Below, piece after piece: positions 26,892 through 33,853 of a DNA stretch of 64,000 nt. The DNA comes from Roseburia sp. Its GTDB lineage: Bacteria > Bacillota > Clostridia > Oscillospirales > Ruminococcaceae. The notes under the pieces are model-generated. The model ran no database searches, was not told the DNA's origin, and saw only the letters and a list, made by a program, of their open reading frames with translations. Numbering within the stretch: the stretch's first letter is position 1; the number at the start of each line of letters is the position of its first letter. A program made the position numbers and the translations under genes. The DNA lies in the NCBI GenBank assembly GCA_023666265.1, contig JAMPCH010000009.1:1-64000 (forward strand), written 5' to 3'.

Positions 26892-27052
26892 GACCACCTC
26901 GAAAACTTCCGAAATACTGCCTGACTAGTCCTTTTTGTGCTACGCTTTGCCGGCTTCCCTTGAAATACATACAGTATTCCTGCGGAAACCCGACAAACCG
27001 CAGCGCAAAAATTACGTCGTCATTCAGCATTCCGGAAGTTCTCGAGGAGGTC
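26892..27052. repeat. 161-bp palindromic MITE-like element (copy C)
   Basis: Long imperfect inverted repeat. The left end GACCACCTCGAAAACTTCCG pairs with the right end, whose reverse complement reads GACCTCCTCGAGAACTTCCG. The exact centre (26960-26983), read on the minus strand, is GCAGG, AATA, CTGTATG, TATT, TCAA. Flanks are TAA on the left and TAG on the right, so a possible 3-bp duplication is imperfect. It is inserted between a promoter and its gene, like copy D. Confidence 0.75.
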
Positions 27053-27093
27053 TAGTCAATCACCGGTGAAATTTCCAAAAAAGGAGTAGTATT

Positions 27094-27937
27094 ATGAGCT
27101 TCGGAAAAAATTTGCAATTCCTAAGACGGTTGCGTCAAAATATGACGCAGGAGGACTTAGCGGAAAGATTGAACGTGAGCCGTCAGACCGTATCGAAATG
27201 GGAGCTGGATACGGCTCAGCCCGAGATAGAGAAGGCGATCGAGCTTTGCCGCGTATTTAAGGCAACACCGCGCAATGAACGGCTATGCCTTTGCCGTCCG
27301 ATTGACAGCCATATTTTCCGCCATATTGCACAAAAATCTTTTGACATACGACAGTATGCCTGCAAGATTTCTGTACAATCTGACAAAAAATCTGACTGCC
27401 ACTCGAACGACAATCATTGTGCGGTGTAGCCTTAACTGTTCGCTGGATAACCTGTTTCGTGACGAAATGTACGCGCTCGGCGAGGCGTATACGAATTTAA
27501 GGGTCGAGATCGTCCCCGCCTTTCGCTATATCCGCCACGCCGTCATCAGCGCCGACCCCGAGGGCGACGCGCTGAATCGGATGTTCGCGATCGCGCGGGA
27601 CAACGGGGTCGATAAGCCGAGGATCATCGGCTGGGACTTCCCTCACCTCTCTTAGGAACAGATCAACGTCTATCATATGCATGGCTATGAGGCGGCGTGG
27701 ATCCTCCCCGAGGGGGTCGTCCCGCCCGATACCGAAATTTATGAACAGGCGGCGCATAAATACGCGGCGGTACATCTCGATGATCCGTTCGGTAATCCCT
27801 TCGTCACGATCCCGAACGGTTATAAAACGCTCGGGGAGTATATGCGCGTAAACGGTCTGGAGAACGCGTGGAAGGACGTGATCCCTTGCTTTGAGACGGA
27901 CGGCGATACGATGGATATTTACATCGCGGTTCAGTAA
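27094..27937 (+). pseudogene. XRE-type regulator with effector-binding (GyrI-like) C-terminal domain, broken by element insertion and a stop
   Basis: The N-terminal helix-turn-helix is intact (SFGKNLQFLRRLRQNMTQED, then SRQTVSKWELDTAQPEIEKA). After codon VF the frame runs into the 171-bp element (27261-27431) and stops at 27429. Beyond the element the family sequence resumes (CSLDNLFRDE, then EAYTNLRVEIVPAFRYIRHAVIS). A second lesion, TAG at 27653-27655, interrupts the frame between DFPHLS and EQINVYHMHGYEAAW. The C-terminal part then continues to DIYIAVQ. Removing the element and one TTAA restores VFNCSLDNLF in frame. The ancestor would be a ligand-sensing transcription factor; the gene is now inactive unless fragments act. 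Confidence 0.92.
27261..27431. repeat. 171-bp palindromic MITE-like element (copy B) inside the regulator gene
   Basis: Ends GGCAACACCGC and GCGGTGTAGCC, the mirror image of copy A. TTAA flanks both sides (27257-27260, 27432-27435). The minus-strand tip (27341-27363) reads GCAGG, CATA, CTGTCG, TATG, TCAA. The gene's frame is restored by removing 175 bp, which is direct evidence for insertion. Confidence 0.93.
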
Positions 27938-27952
27938 AACGATGAAAAACGG

Positions 27953-27975
27953 CGGCTCGGAGATTCTCCGAGCCG
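27953..27975. terminator. Terminator between the regulator pseudogene and the DUF3810 gene
   Basis: Perfect 10-bp stem CGGCTCGGAG / CTCCGAGCCG with ATT loop. Read leftward it ends in CCGTTTTTC, so it chiefly serves the DUF3810 gene. Confidence 0.8.
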
Positions 27976-27992
27976 TCGCTTTCGCTTATCCG

Positions 27993-29084
27993 TTATTCCT
28001 TTCGCGCGAGATACTCCGCGATGACGAGATCGACCATCCTCCCGTAGCTTTTTGTCCCGTCCGTCTGATTGTTGATCTTTAGATAGGTGTCGTTGATCGC
28101 GGTCGAGACCGTCGCGACGGGGGTCTCGTACTGCGCCCAAAACTCGTTGTTGAGGTGGATATGGAGCTGTACCCGAGGGTCGATCCGCGCGTAGATCTCC
28201 GCGTATTCTTCGGGGGTACATTCCCTGTAATAAGCGTTTAAAAGATTTTTCATCGCGTTATGACAGCCGCTGTACATCAGGTAGGGGTCGCCGCTCTCGC
28301 GGCAGGCGAGATAGGCGATAAAATTCGCCTCGTCCTCCCGCATAAAGCCCGTCATATGCGAAAGCTCGTGACAGACCGTATAGCCGATACTCTCGGGGGT
28401 CTCTCGGGTGTTGTAATTCGCCTCCATCGTATACGGCGTAAAGATCCCGACGATCTTTGTGTAACACATCAGCGGCGAGGCGAGGACGGGCTTTGCGTGG
28501 GGATAATAGGAGCGGAGAGCGGCGTATTCCTCCGAAAGATCCTCCATGGCGGCGGTCGTCCGATCGAGGAGGTCGCCGGGGAGGATCGCGCGCCCCTCCT
28601 CGTCCGTCTCGATCGCGGACGCGAGCACGTTCACGCGCTCGATCATATGATCGAGCGTTTCATAAAGCTGTTCCTTTGTATATTTCCCGACCGCGAGTCC
28701 CGAATACTCCGAGAAGGGGGAGCGGTAATAGTTGATCCCACAGCTGTATGTAAAAACGAACGCCACAAGCGCGAGCGCGGCGGCGGCGGTCGAGACGGAG
28801 GAGAGTAAAAAGCGCTTTCGCTCCTCCTTCCTGCGGATCATTTTAACCGTAAAATATACGAGCGCGAACAGCACCGTCAAGACGGCGAGGACGATCACGA
28901 CCTCCGCGAGCGAAAAGGGGAAGACCCCGCTTATTCGCGCGAAAACGTTCACGAGCGCGGGATAAACGTTAAAGGCGTACCAATCGGCGAAATCGACGGA
29001 GAGCTTCGCCGGGATCACGCCGACGAGCGCGAGCGCGAGCGCGGCGGCGGCGACGGTCAGGCGGATCTTTACCGATCTTTTCAT
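27993..29084 (-). CDS. DUF3810 family membrane protein with zinc-protease-like HExxH motif
   Basis: 363 residues. Three N-terminal hydrophobic segments (about 8-28, 45-75, 95-120) precede an extracellular domain. CHELSHMTGFMREDEANF (about 240-257) has the HExxH plus downstream Glu layout of gluzincin-type metalloproteases, typical of DUF3810. No substrate is known. The start at ATG 29084 has GAAGG a few bases upstream; an ATG at 29114 would sit inside the divergent rnpB promoter. Divergent from rnpB. Confidence 0.85.
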   Translation of the reverse strand: MKRSVKIRLTVAAAALALALVGVIPAKLSVDFADWYAFNVYPALVNVFARISGVFPFSLAEVVIVLAVLTVLFALVYFTVKMIRRKEERKRFLLSSVSTAAAALALVAFVFTYSCGINYYRSPFSEYSGLAVGKYTKEQLYETLDHMIERVNVLASAIETDEEGRAILPGDLLDRTTAAMEDLSEEYAALRSYYPHAKPVLASPLMCYTKIVGIFTPYTMEANYNTRETPESIGYTVCHELSHMTGFMREDEANFIAYLACRESGDPYLMYSGCHNAMKNLLNAYYRECTPEEYAEIYARIDPRVQLHIHLNNEFWAQYETPVATVSTAINDTYLKINNQTDGTKSYGRMVDLVIAEYLARKE

Positions 29085-29107
29085 TTTTTTCCTTCTTTCT
29101 TTGAGGG

Positions 29108-29136
29108 TTGACAAAATCGTCGGCTTGTGGTAAAAT
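29108..29136 (+). promoter_or_regulatory. Promoter of RNase P RNA
   Basis: TTGACA, 17 bp, TAAAAT with TGTGG before the -10. The RNA begins 7 bases later. Confidence 0.85.
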
Positions 29137-29142
29137 ATACCC

Positions 29143-29505
29143 GTAAACTAGATCAGGTGGACGCGGGGAGCGATCTCTGAGGAAAGTCCGAGCATCACAG
29201 AGCGGGATAGCTGCTAACGGCAGCCGAGGGCGACCTTAGGGCAAGTGCAACAGAGAGATACCGCCCGTATTTTTACGGGTAAGGGTGGAAAGGCGAGGTA
29301 AGAGCTCACCGGGGCGGTAGAGATACCGCCGCCATGTAAACCCTATCCGATGCAACGCCGATTGGTTCGGAGAGCTACGCGCCTGCTCGGCGCGCTTCGA
29401 TTAAGGCGGCTACATTGCCTATACGGCAAGATAAGCTTACCGGCGACGGTAAGATTAGATAGATGTTCACCCAACGACAAAACTCGGCTTATCGATTTAG
29501 TTTAC
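29143..29505 (+). ncRNA. rnpB: RNase P RNA, bacterial type A
   Basis: Catalytic RNA that matures tRNA 5' ends. Conserved regions are present in order: GAGGAAAGTCCGAGC near the 5' end, an AGGGTGGAAAGGCGAGGTAA-type J/P block followed by GAGCTCACC in the centre, and GATAGATGTTCACC plus ACAAAACTCGGCTTAT near the 3' end. The P1 helix closes with GTAAACTA (29143) and TAGTTTAC (29505). It has its own promoter and a strong terminator at 29521-29552. Confidence 0.96.
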
Positions 29506-29520
29506 CTTTTGATCTTCCTT

Positions 29521-29552
29521 CCCCTCGGTCGGCGGCGATCGGGGGGATTTTT
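29521..29552 (+). terminator. Terminator of rnpB
   Basis: 11-bp GC-rich stem CCCCTCGGTCG / CGATCGGGGGG (two wobbles) followed by ATTTTT. Confidence 0.85.
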
Positions 29553-29632
29553 ATTGACTTATTTTTTGGTGAAGGGATCGCCCCGCCAACTCGATCGACT
29601 TCTCGGCTTTTGGTCAAGCCCTCAAAAAATCG

Positions 29633-30148
29633 TTAAGAAACGGTATACGACCCGCGATGATTGCAAAGGGAAAAGAGCCACCCGATCAGCTCCTCACGAT
29701 AGGGGATAAAGCGCCCCTCGCGGATCATTTCCGCGATCTCCTCCCGCGCCGCCCATTTTACCTCGGCGACCTCCTCGGGCTGGAGCGTCAGTTCCTCGAT
29801 CGGAACGTCGCGTACCGCGACGAACCAGTCGTCGAAGCCCTCGTCAAAGTGGATCGTCAAAACGGGACGGTCGAGCGAAACTCTCAGTCCGATCTCCTCG
29901 AATGTTTCCCGCTCCGCCGCCGCGCGGCTGTCCTCGCCCGCGAGCGCGCTCCCGCCGACCGAAACGTCCCACATTCCCGACCAGCCCGACTTAAAGGGCT
30001 GTCTCCGCTGGATCAGCATCTCGCCCTTTTCATTAAAAAAACAGATGTGTACGACGAGGCGATAAAAGCCCTCGGGGAGCGGCGTACCGCGTGGGGCGGT
30101 TTTTCCCGTCGGCTCGCGATCCCTCGTGTATAGGTCAAAAAGCTCCAT
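29633..30148 (-). CDS. NUDIX hydrolase, isopentenyl-diphosphate-isomerase-like subgroup
   Basis: 171 residues. The Nudix box is complete: GGSALAGEDSRAAAERETFE followed by EIGL (about 65-88), matching G-x5-E-x7-REUxEExGU. The MELFDLYTRDREPTG opening and the IQRR...SGWSGMWDVSVGG segment are shared with the 'NUDIX, IPP isomerase-type' group of Firmicutes. These hydrolyse diphosphate compounds; substrate is unknown. It converges with rnpB, has no clear promoter, and is followed leftward by the rnpB terminator region. Confidence 0.9.
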   Translation of the reverse strand: MELFDLYTRDREPTGKTAPRGTPLPEGFYRLVVHICFFNEKGEMLIQRRQPFKSGWSGMWDVSVGGSALAGEDSRAAAERETFEEIGLRVSLDRPVLTIHFDEGFDDWFVAVRDVPIEELTLQPEEVAEVKWAAREEIAEMIREGRFIPYREELIGWLFSLCNHRGSYTVS

Positions 30149-30176
30149 AGTCGGTGTCCTTTCTCATTCCATAGCT

Positions 30177-31130
30177 TTAAAAGCGGTCGCCGCTGTTCGA
30201 TTTCCGCGCCCGTTTAAAGTCCTTCCCGTCCCTCGCGGTCACGATCCTGTCGGCGACCCCGTCCGGGGTACAAAGGCGGAGCGCGACCCTTCCCGGCTCG
30301 ATCCGGGGGTGGCGGAGGACGCGCGCGGAACAGGGCTTTGTCCCCTCACGCGCGGCGGCGAGGAAGCAGTACTTCTCGTCCTCATAGGGCGCGTCCCCGC
30401 CCTTTAGCCTTTTATGAAGGCGCGAGCGCGGGACTCTCACCGTAAAATGACACCAGTCGTCCTCGGGGAGGGGACAGTCGTGATTCCCCGGGCAGGGTGC
30501 TAAAATTTCCGCGCCGAGCGAGAGGAGGAGCCGCCGTGTCTCGAGAAGCCCCGCGAAGGCGGCGGGCGTACCCGGCTCGACGAGGACGAGCATTTTTCCC
30601 GTCGCCGCCCAAAGCCTTTCGACGAGTGTCCGCCGCTTCGGGGGCGAGAGCTCGTTTAAGACATAAGAGGCGGCGACGAGGTCAGCGGCGGGGAGCGCGG
30701 CTAAGTTCAAGTCCTCGCGCCGCCACTCGAAATCGAGCGGATAGTCGCCCCGCTCCATGAGTGCTTCCCCAAGGGCGGAGAGGCGCGGGTCGCGCTCGAC
30801 CCCGACCGCGCTCACGATCGAGGGGAAGATCTCCTTCGCCGCCCAGCCGACCGCGCCGCAGCCCGCGCCCGCGTCGAGAAGGCTGTAAACCTCTCCGTCA
30901 TAAAGCTCCGCCGCGCTTTTTAGCGCCGCCGCCGCCGCGCCATAGGTCGCGGGCATTCGGACGACGGCGTAGGCGAGCGCCTCCTCGCGGCTCGCGATGA
31001 GCGGCGCGTCCGCGCCGCTTTTATCGCGATAGGCGCGGGTGAGGCTCCCCGAGGCGGAGATGAGGCGCTTCGGCGGGATCGCCTCCGCCTCGGTCTCGAG
31101 AAGCTGTTTGAGTTCGAGCGGGAGTTCCAT
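30177..31130 (-). CDS. Rsm22-like small-ribosomal-subunit methyltransferase family protein
   Basis: 317 residues with a Rossmann SAM-binding core (LLDAGAGCGAVGWAAKE, about 85-101; VGVERDP; AASYVLNELSPPKR, about 158-171; LVLVEPGTPAAF). The Cys/His cluster APCPGNHDCPLPEDDWCHF (about 215-233) is the Rsm22 signature and probably binds a metal or iron-sulfur cluster. The mitochondrial relative acts in ribosome assembly; the bacterial role is inferred only. Leftward, ending 28 bases before the NUDIX gene start, so possibly cotranscribed with it. Confidence 0.88.
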   Translation of the reverse strand: MELPLELKQLLETEAEAIPPKRLISASGSLTRAYRDKSGADAPLIASREEALAYAVVRMPATYGAAAAALKSAAELYDGEVYSLLDAGAGCGAVGWAAKEIFPSIVSAVGVERDPRLSALGEALMERGDYPLDFEWRREDLNLAALPAADLVAASYVLNELSPPKRRTLVERLWAATGKMLVLVEPGTPAAFAGLLETRRLLLSLGAEILAPCPGNHDCPLPEDDWCHFTVRVPRSRLHKRLKGGDAPYEDEKYCFLAAAREGTKPCSARVLRHPRIEPGRVALRLCTPDGVADRIVTARDGKDFKRARKSNSGDRF

Positions 31131-31387
31131 CGCGTTCCTTTCCCCTTCCTTTCCCGATCGATCCGATCGTTTCTTTCAGTATATCATATTTCCTTAAAAA
31201 AATCAATCCCGCCCGTCGCATTGGCAGAAAATGGGGAAGGGGCGCGAAAGTCGGGATATCCGCGACCGCGAGGTCGAGAACCCTTCACATAAAAAAGAAA
31301 AAAGGGGGAATTTACCGGTTAAAAACTTTCGTCAAAAGGTCGGCGGGCGGCGGATTTTTCCACACCGAATTTTGTGAAAAAATCCCT

Positions 31388-31416
31388 TTGAAAAATTCGG
31401 AAATATGTGTTAAAAT
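31388..31416 (+). promoter_or_regulatory. Promoter of the MATE-fusion gene
   Basis: TTGAAA, 17 bp, TAAAAT. It lies about 100 bases before the ATG. Confidence 0.7.
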
Positions 31417-31433
31417 AAGACCCGTCGAACAGC

Positions 31434-31475
31434 AAAAAGCGCGTAGAAACCACGACGATTTCCACGTGCTTTTTT
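31434..31475 (+). terminator. Leader terminator/attenuator hairpin before the MATE-fusion gene
   Basis: 16-bp stem (AAAAAGCGCGTAGAAA / TTTCCACGTGCTTTTT, few mismatches) running into a T-run at 31470-31475. It starts only about 11 bases after the predicted transcription start. There is too little room upstream for a classical riboswitch aptamer. Confidence 0.6.
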
Positions 31476-31516
31476 GTTTGGGAAAATATATATCATACAC
31501 AAATACGGAGGTTATT

Positions 31517-33520
31517 ATGGAACAAGAACAAGCGTCCCGCGTCCTCGGGACGGAAAAGGTGACGAAGCTGATGGTGAAATTCTCCGTCCCGTGCGTTTTG
31601 TCGCTCCTCGTGAGCGCGCTCTACAATATCGTCGATCAGATCTTTATCGGGAACAGCGAGCTGAGCGCCCTCGGGAACGCCGCGACGGGCGTCGTCTTCC
31701 CGATCTTTATTATCGCTCAAGCGTTCGCGTGGTGCTTCGGCGACGGATGCGCCGCCTATCTCAATATCTGTCAGGGTAAAAACGATGCTGCGAACGCCCA
31801 TAAGGCGATCGGGACGGGGATCACGGTCACGCTGATCTGCGGCGTCGTTTTAATGGCGGTTTTTTATCCGCTAAAGACCGGGCTTTTGACCCTTTTCGGC
31901 GCTTCGGAGAACAGTATCGGCTACGCGGTCGAGTATTTTAACCTGATCCTCGCGTTTTTCCCGATCTTTATGCTCGCGAATATGATGAATGCCGTGATCC
32001 GCGCGGACGGGACGCCCGCGTGGTCGATGGCGTCGATGCTCGCGGGGGCGCTCACGAATATCGTACTCGACCCCGTCTTTATCTTTGGGACAAAGTGGGG
32101 AATGTTCGGCGCGGCGCTCGCGACCGTTATCGGTCAGACGGTCTCTTTTGTGATCACGCTCATATATTTCTTTCGGACAAAGACCTTTCGCCTCGGACTT
32201 AAAAGCTTTCGCCCCGATCTTAAAGCTTTCTCCGGGGCGCTGAGGCTCGGGATCTCGTCGTTTATTACCCAGATGACGATCGTCATTATCTCACTCGCCT
32301 GTAACATTATGCTTGCGAAGTACGGCGCTTTATCCCATTACGGGGTCGATATCCCGATCGCGATCATCGGGATCGAGAGTAAGGTCTTTACCGTCGTGAT
32401 CAATCTCGTCGTCGGGACCGTCCTCGGCTGTCAGCCGATCATCAGCTATAATATGGGCGCGAAGCGCTATGACCGCGTGAGAGAGCTTTATCGTAAGATC
32501 CTTTTTTGTACCGTCGCGATCGGGCTTTTATCGACGCTCCTCTTTGAGCTCGCGCCCCGCGCCGTCGTCGGAATGTTCGGCGCGCCGACGAACCTCCCGA
32601 ACCCCGACGATTACTGGGCGTTCGGCGAGCTGACCTTCCGGGTCTTCCTCTGTCTGGTGACCTTTACTTGTACGATCAAGATGACCTCGATCTTTTTTCA
32701 GGCGGTCGGGAAACCGATCCACGCGGTCGTCGCGTCGATGATCCGCGATATTATCTGTTTTATCCCGCTGATCTTGATCCTTCCGCTTATTTTTGGGATC
32801 GAGGGGATCTTATTCGCCGCGCCGTCGGCGGACTTGATCGCGATGATCGTCGCCGTATCGCTTACCGTCGGCTTCTTTAAGTCCTTGAAGGAAAAGCCGT
32901 CCGCCGACGTACCCGAGGTCGTTCTTAAACCGTCGGAGAGAGGCGTGATCCTCACGATCGCGCGGGAACACGGCTCGTCGGGGAAGCAGATCGGGAAGCT
33001 CATCGCCGAAAAGCTCGGGATACCCTTTTATTATAAGGAAATGACCGCGCTCGCCGCGCGGGAGAGCGGACTCGACCGCGAGTTTATCTCGGACATCAAC
33101 GTTAATTCGCCCGCGCTCTTTCATAGCCTTTATCTCAGTACCGAGGTCGTCCGCCAAGCGATCGTCGCTCAAGATCGGGTGATCCGTAAGATCGCGGAGA
33201 ACGGGAGCTGTGTCATCGTCGGGCGGGCGGCGGACTATGTCCTCCGCGAGAACGAAAACGTCGTCCGCGTCTTTATCTACGCCGACGAGGCGTACCGCGC
33301 GAAGCGCGTGATGGAGGTCTACGGCGATACCGCCGAGGAGGCGGTCAGAAACCTCCATCGCTCGGACGAGGCACGCGCCTCTTATTATAAAAACATCTCC
33401 GAACAAAACTGGGGCGACCGCCGCAATTACGACCTAATGCTCGACAGCTCGATCGGCTTGGAGGAGAGCGCCGAGATCCTTTGCGCTTATATCCGCGAAA
33501 AGAGCAAGCAGTACGCTTGA
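31517..33520 (+). CDS. MATE-family efflux transporter fused to a cytidylate-kinase-like domain
   Basis: 667 residues, two domains. Residues about 1-450 are a 12-helix MATE transporter (FSVPCVLSLLVSALYNIVDQIFIG; a second half beginning LRLGISSFITQM), which normally exports cationic drugs or metabolites using Na+ or H+. Residues about 470-665 match the cytidylate kinase-like family: TIAREHGSSGKQIGKLIAEKLGIPFYYKE split as a P-loop-type GSSGKQIG, then CVIVGRAADYVL and a YAD lid segment with KRVME. GGAGG 5 bases upstream fixes the ATG. This fusion is seen in Clostridia to my recollection; why a nucleotide-kinase fold is tied to an exporter is unknown. Confidence 0.88.
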   Translation: MEQEQASRVLGTEKVTKLMVKFSVPCVLSLLVSALYNIVDQIFIGNSELSALGNAATGVVFPIFIIAQAFAWCFGDGCAAYLNICQGKNDAANAHKAIGTGITVTLICGVVLMAVFYPLKTGLLTLFGASENSIGYAVEYFNLILAFFPIFMLANMMNAVIRADGTPAWSMASMLAGALTNIVLDPVFIFGTKWGMFGAALATVIGQTVSFVITLIYFFRTKTFRLGLKSFRPDLKAFSGALRLGISSFITQMTIVIISLACNIMLAKYGALSHYGVDIPIAIIGIESKVFTVVINLVVGTVLGCQPIISYNMGAKRYDRVRELYRKILFCTVAIGLLSTLLFELAPRAVVGMFGAPTNLPNPDDYWAFGELTFRVFLCLVTFTCTIKMTSIFFQAVGKPIHAVVASMIRDIICFIPLILILPLIFGIEGILFAAPSADLIAMIVAVSLTVGFFKSLKEKPSADVPEVVLKPSERGVILTIAREHGSSGKQIGKLIAEKLGIPFYYKEMTALAARESGLDREFISDINVNSPALFHSLYLSTEVVRQAIVAQDRVIRKIAENGSCVIVGRAADYVLRENENVVRVFIYADEAYRAKRVMEVYGDTAEEAVRNLHRSDEARASYYKNISEQNWGDRRNYDLMLDSSIGLEESAEILCAYIREKSKQYA

Positions 33521-33529
33521 TCTCAAAGC

Positions 33530-33562
33530 ATGCGTTCATAAAATTTAAAGTTATGAACACAT
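33530..33562. repeat. Short inverted repeat resembling the ends of element D (possible remnant)
   Basis: ATGCGTTCATAA / TTATGAACACAT around 9 bases. The sequence AGCATGCGTTCATA is identical to the left end of element D (2679-2692), and TATGAACACA matches its right end. The interior is missing. It lies 10 bases after the MATE-fusion stop. Confidence 0.5.
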
Positions 33563-33568
33563 TAGCGG

Positions 33569-33606
33569 GACTTCGCGCGTTTTTTGAGACGCGCGGAGTT
33601 CTTTTT
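33569..33606 (+). terminator. Terminator of the MATE-fusion gene
   Basis: Stem GACTTCGCGCG / CGCGCGGAGTTC (one wobble), loop TTTTTTGAGA, then TTTTT. Confidence 0.85.
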
Positions 33607-33642
33607 ATCCTTTTGTGAAGGACGAAAAATCACGAAAGAATG

Positions 33643-33671
33643 TTGACAGAACGGGAAAAAAGTATTATAAT
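33643..33671 (+). promoter_or_regulatory. Promoter of the large hybrid kinase gene
   Basis: TTGACA, 17 bp, TATAAT, both perfect. Confidence 0.85.
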
Positions 33672-33679
33672 AAGAAGCG

Positions 33680-33853
33680 GTCGGAAAGCCTTATACGGCT
33701 TTCCCGTCGGCTGAACGCCGACGGCGGCTCGTCGTTCGGCTTTTCGTTGGCGGTCGCCGACGTCGACTTAAATAACAATGGCATAAAGACCCGGACGGCG
33801 GAGCCGTCCCGGAGCGCTGTCGGTCGCGCTCCGAAATTTTGGAGAAAAAGGCA
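33680..33853 (+). other. Structured 175-base leader of the hybrid kinase
   Basis: Three hairpins in a row: CGTCGGC/GCCGACG, GGACGGC/GCCGTCC and CGGAGCG/CGCTCCG, with no T-runs. It is not recognised as a known riboswitch class, and no cyclic-di-GMP motif was found by eye. Confidence 0.4.

Noticed and set aside
29349..29709. Rightward frame across rnpB into the NUDIX gene
   Set aside because: It overlaps the RNase P RNA 3' half and its terminator and lacks a ribosome site.
33839..33853. TTG start five codons before the hybrid kinase ATG
   Set aside because: The ATG at 33854 has GGAG about 9 bases upstream and gives a normal basic N-terminus. The TTG has no better signal.
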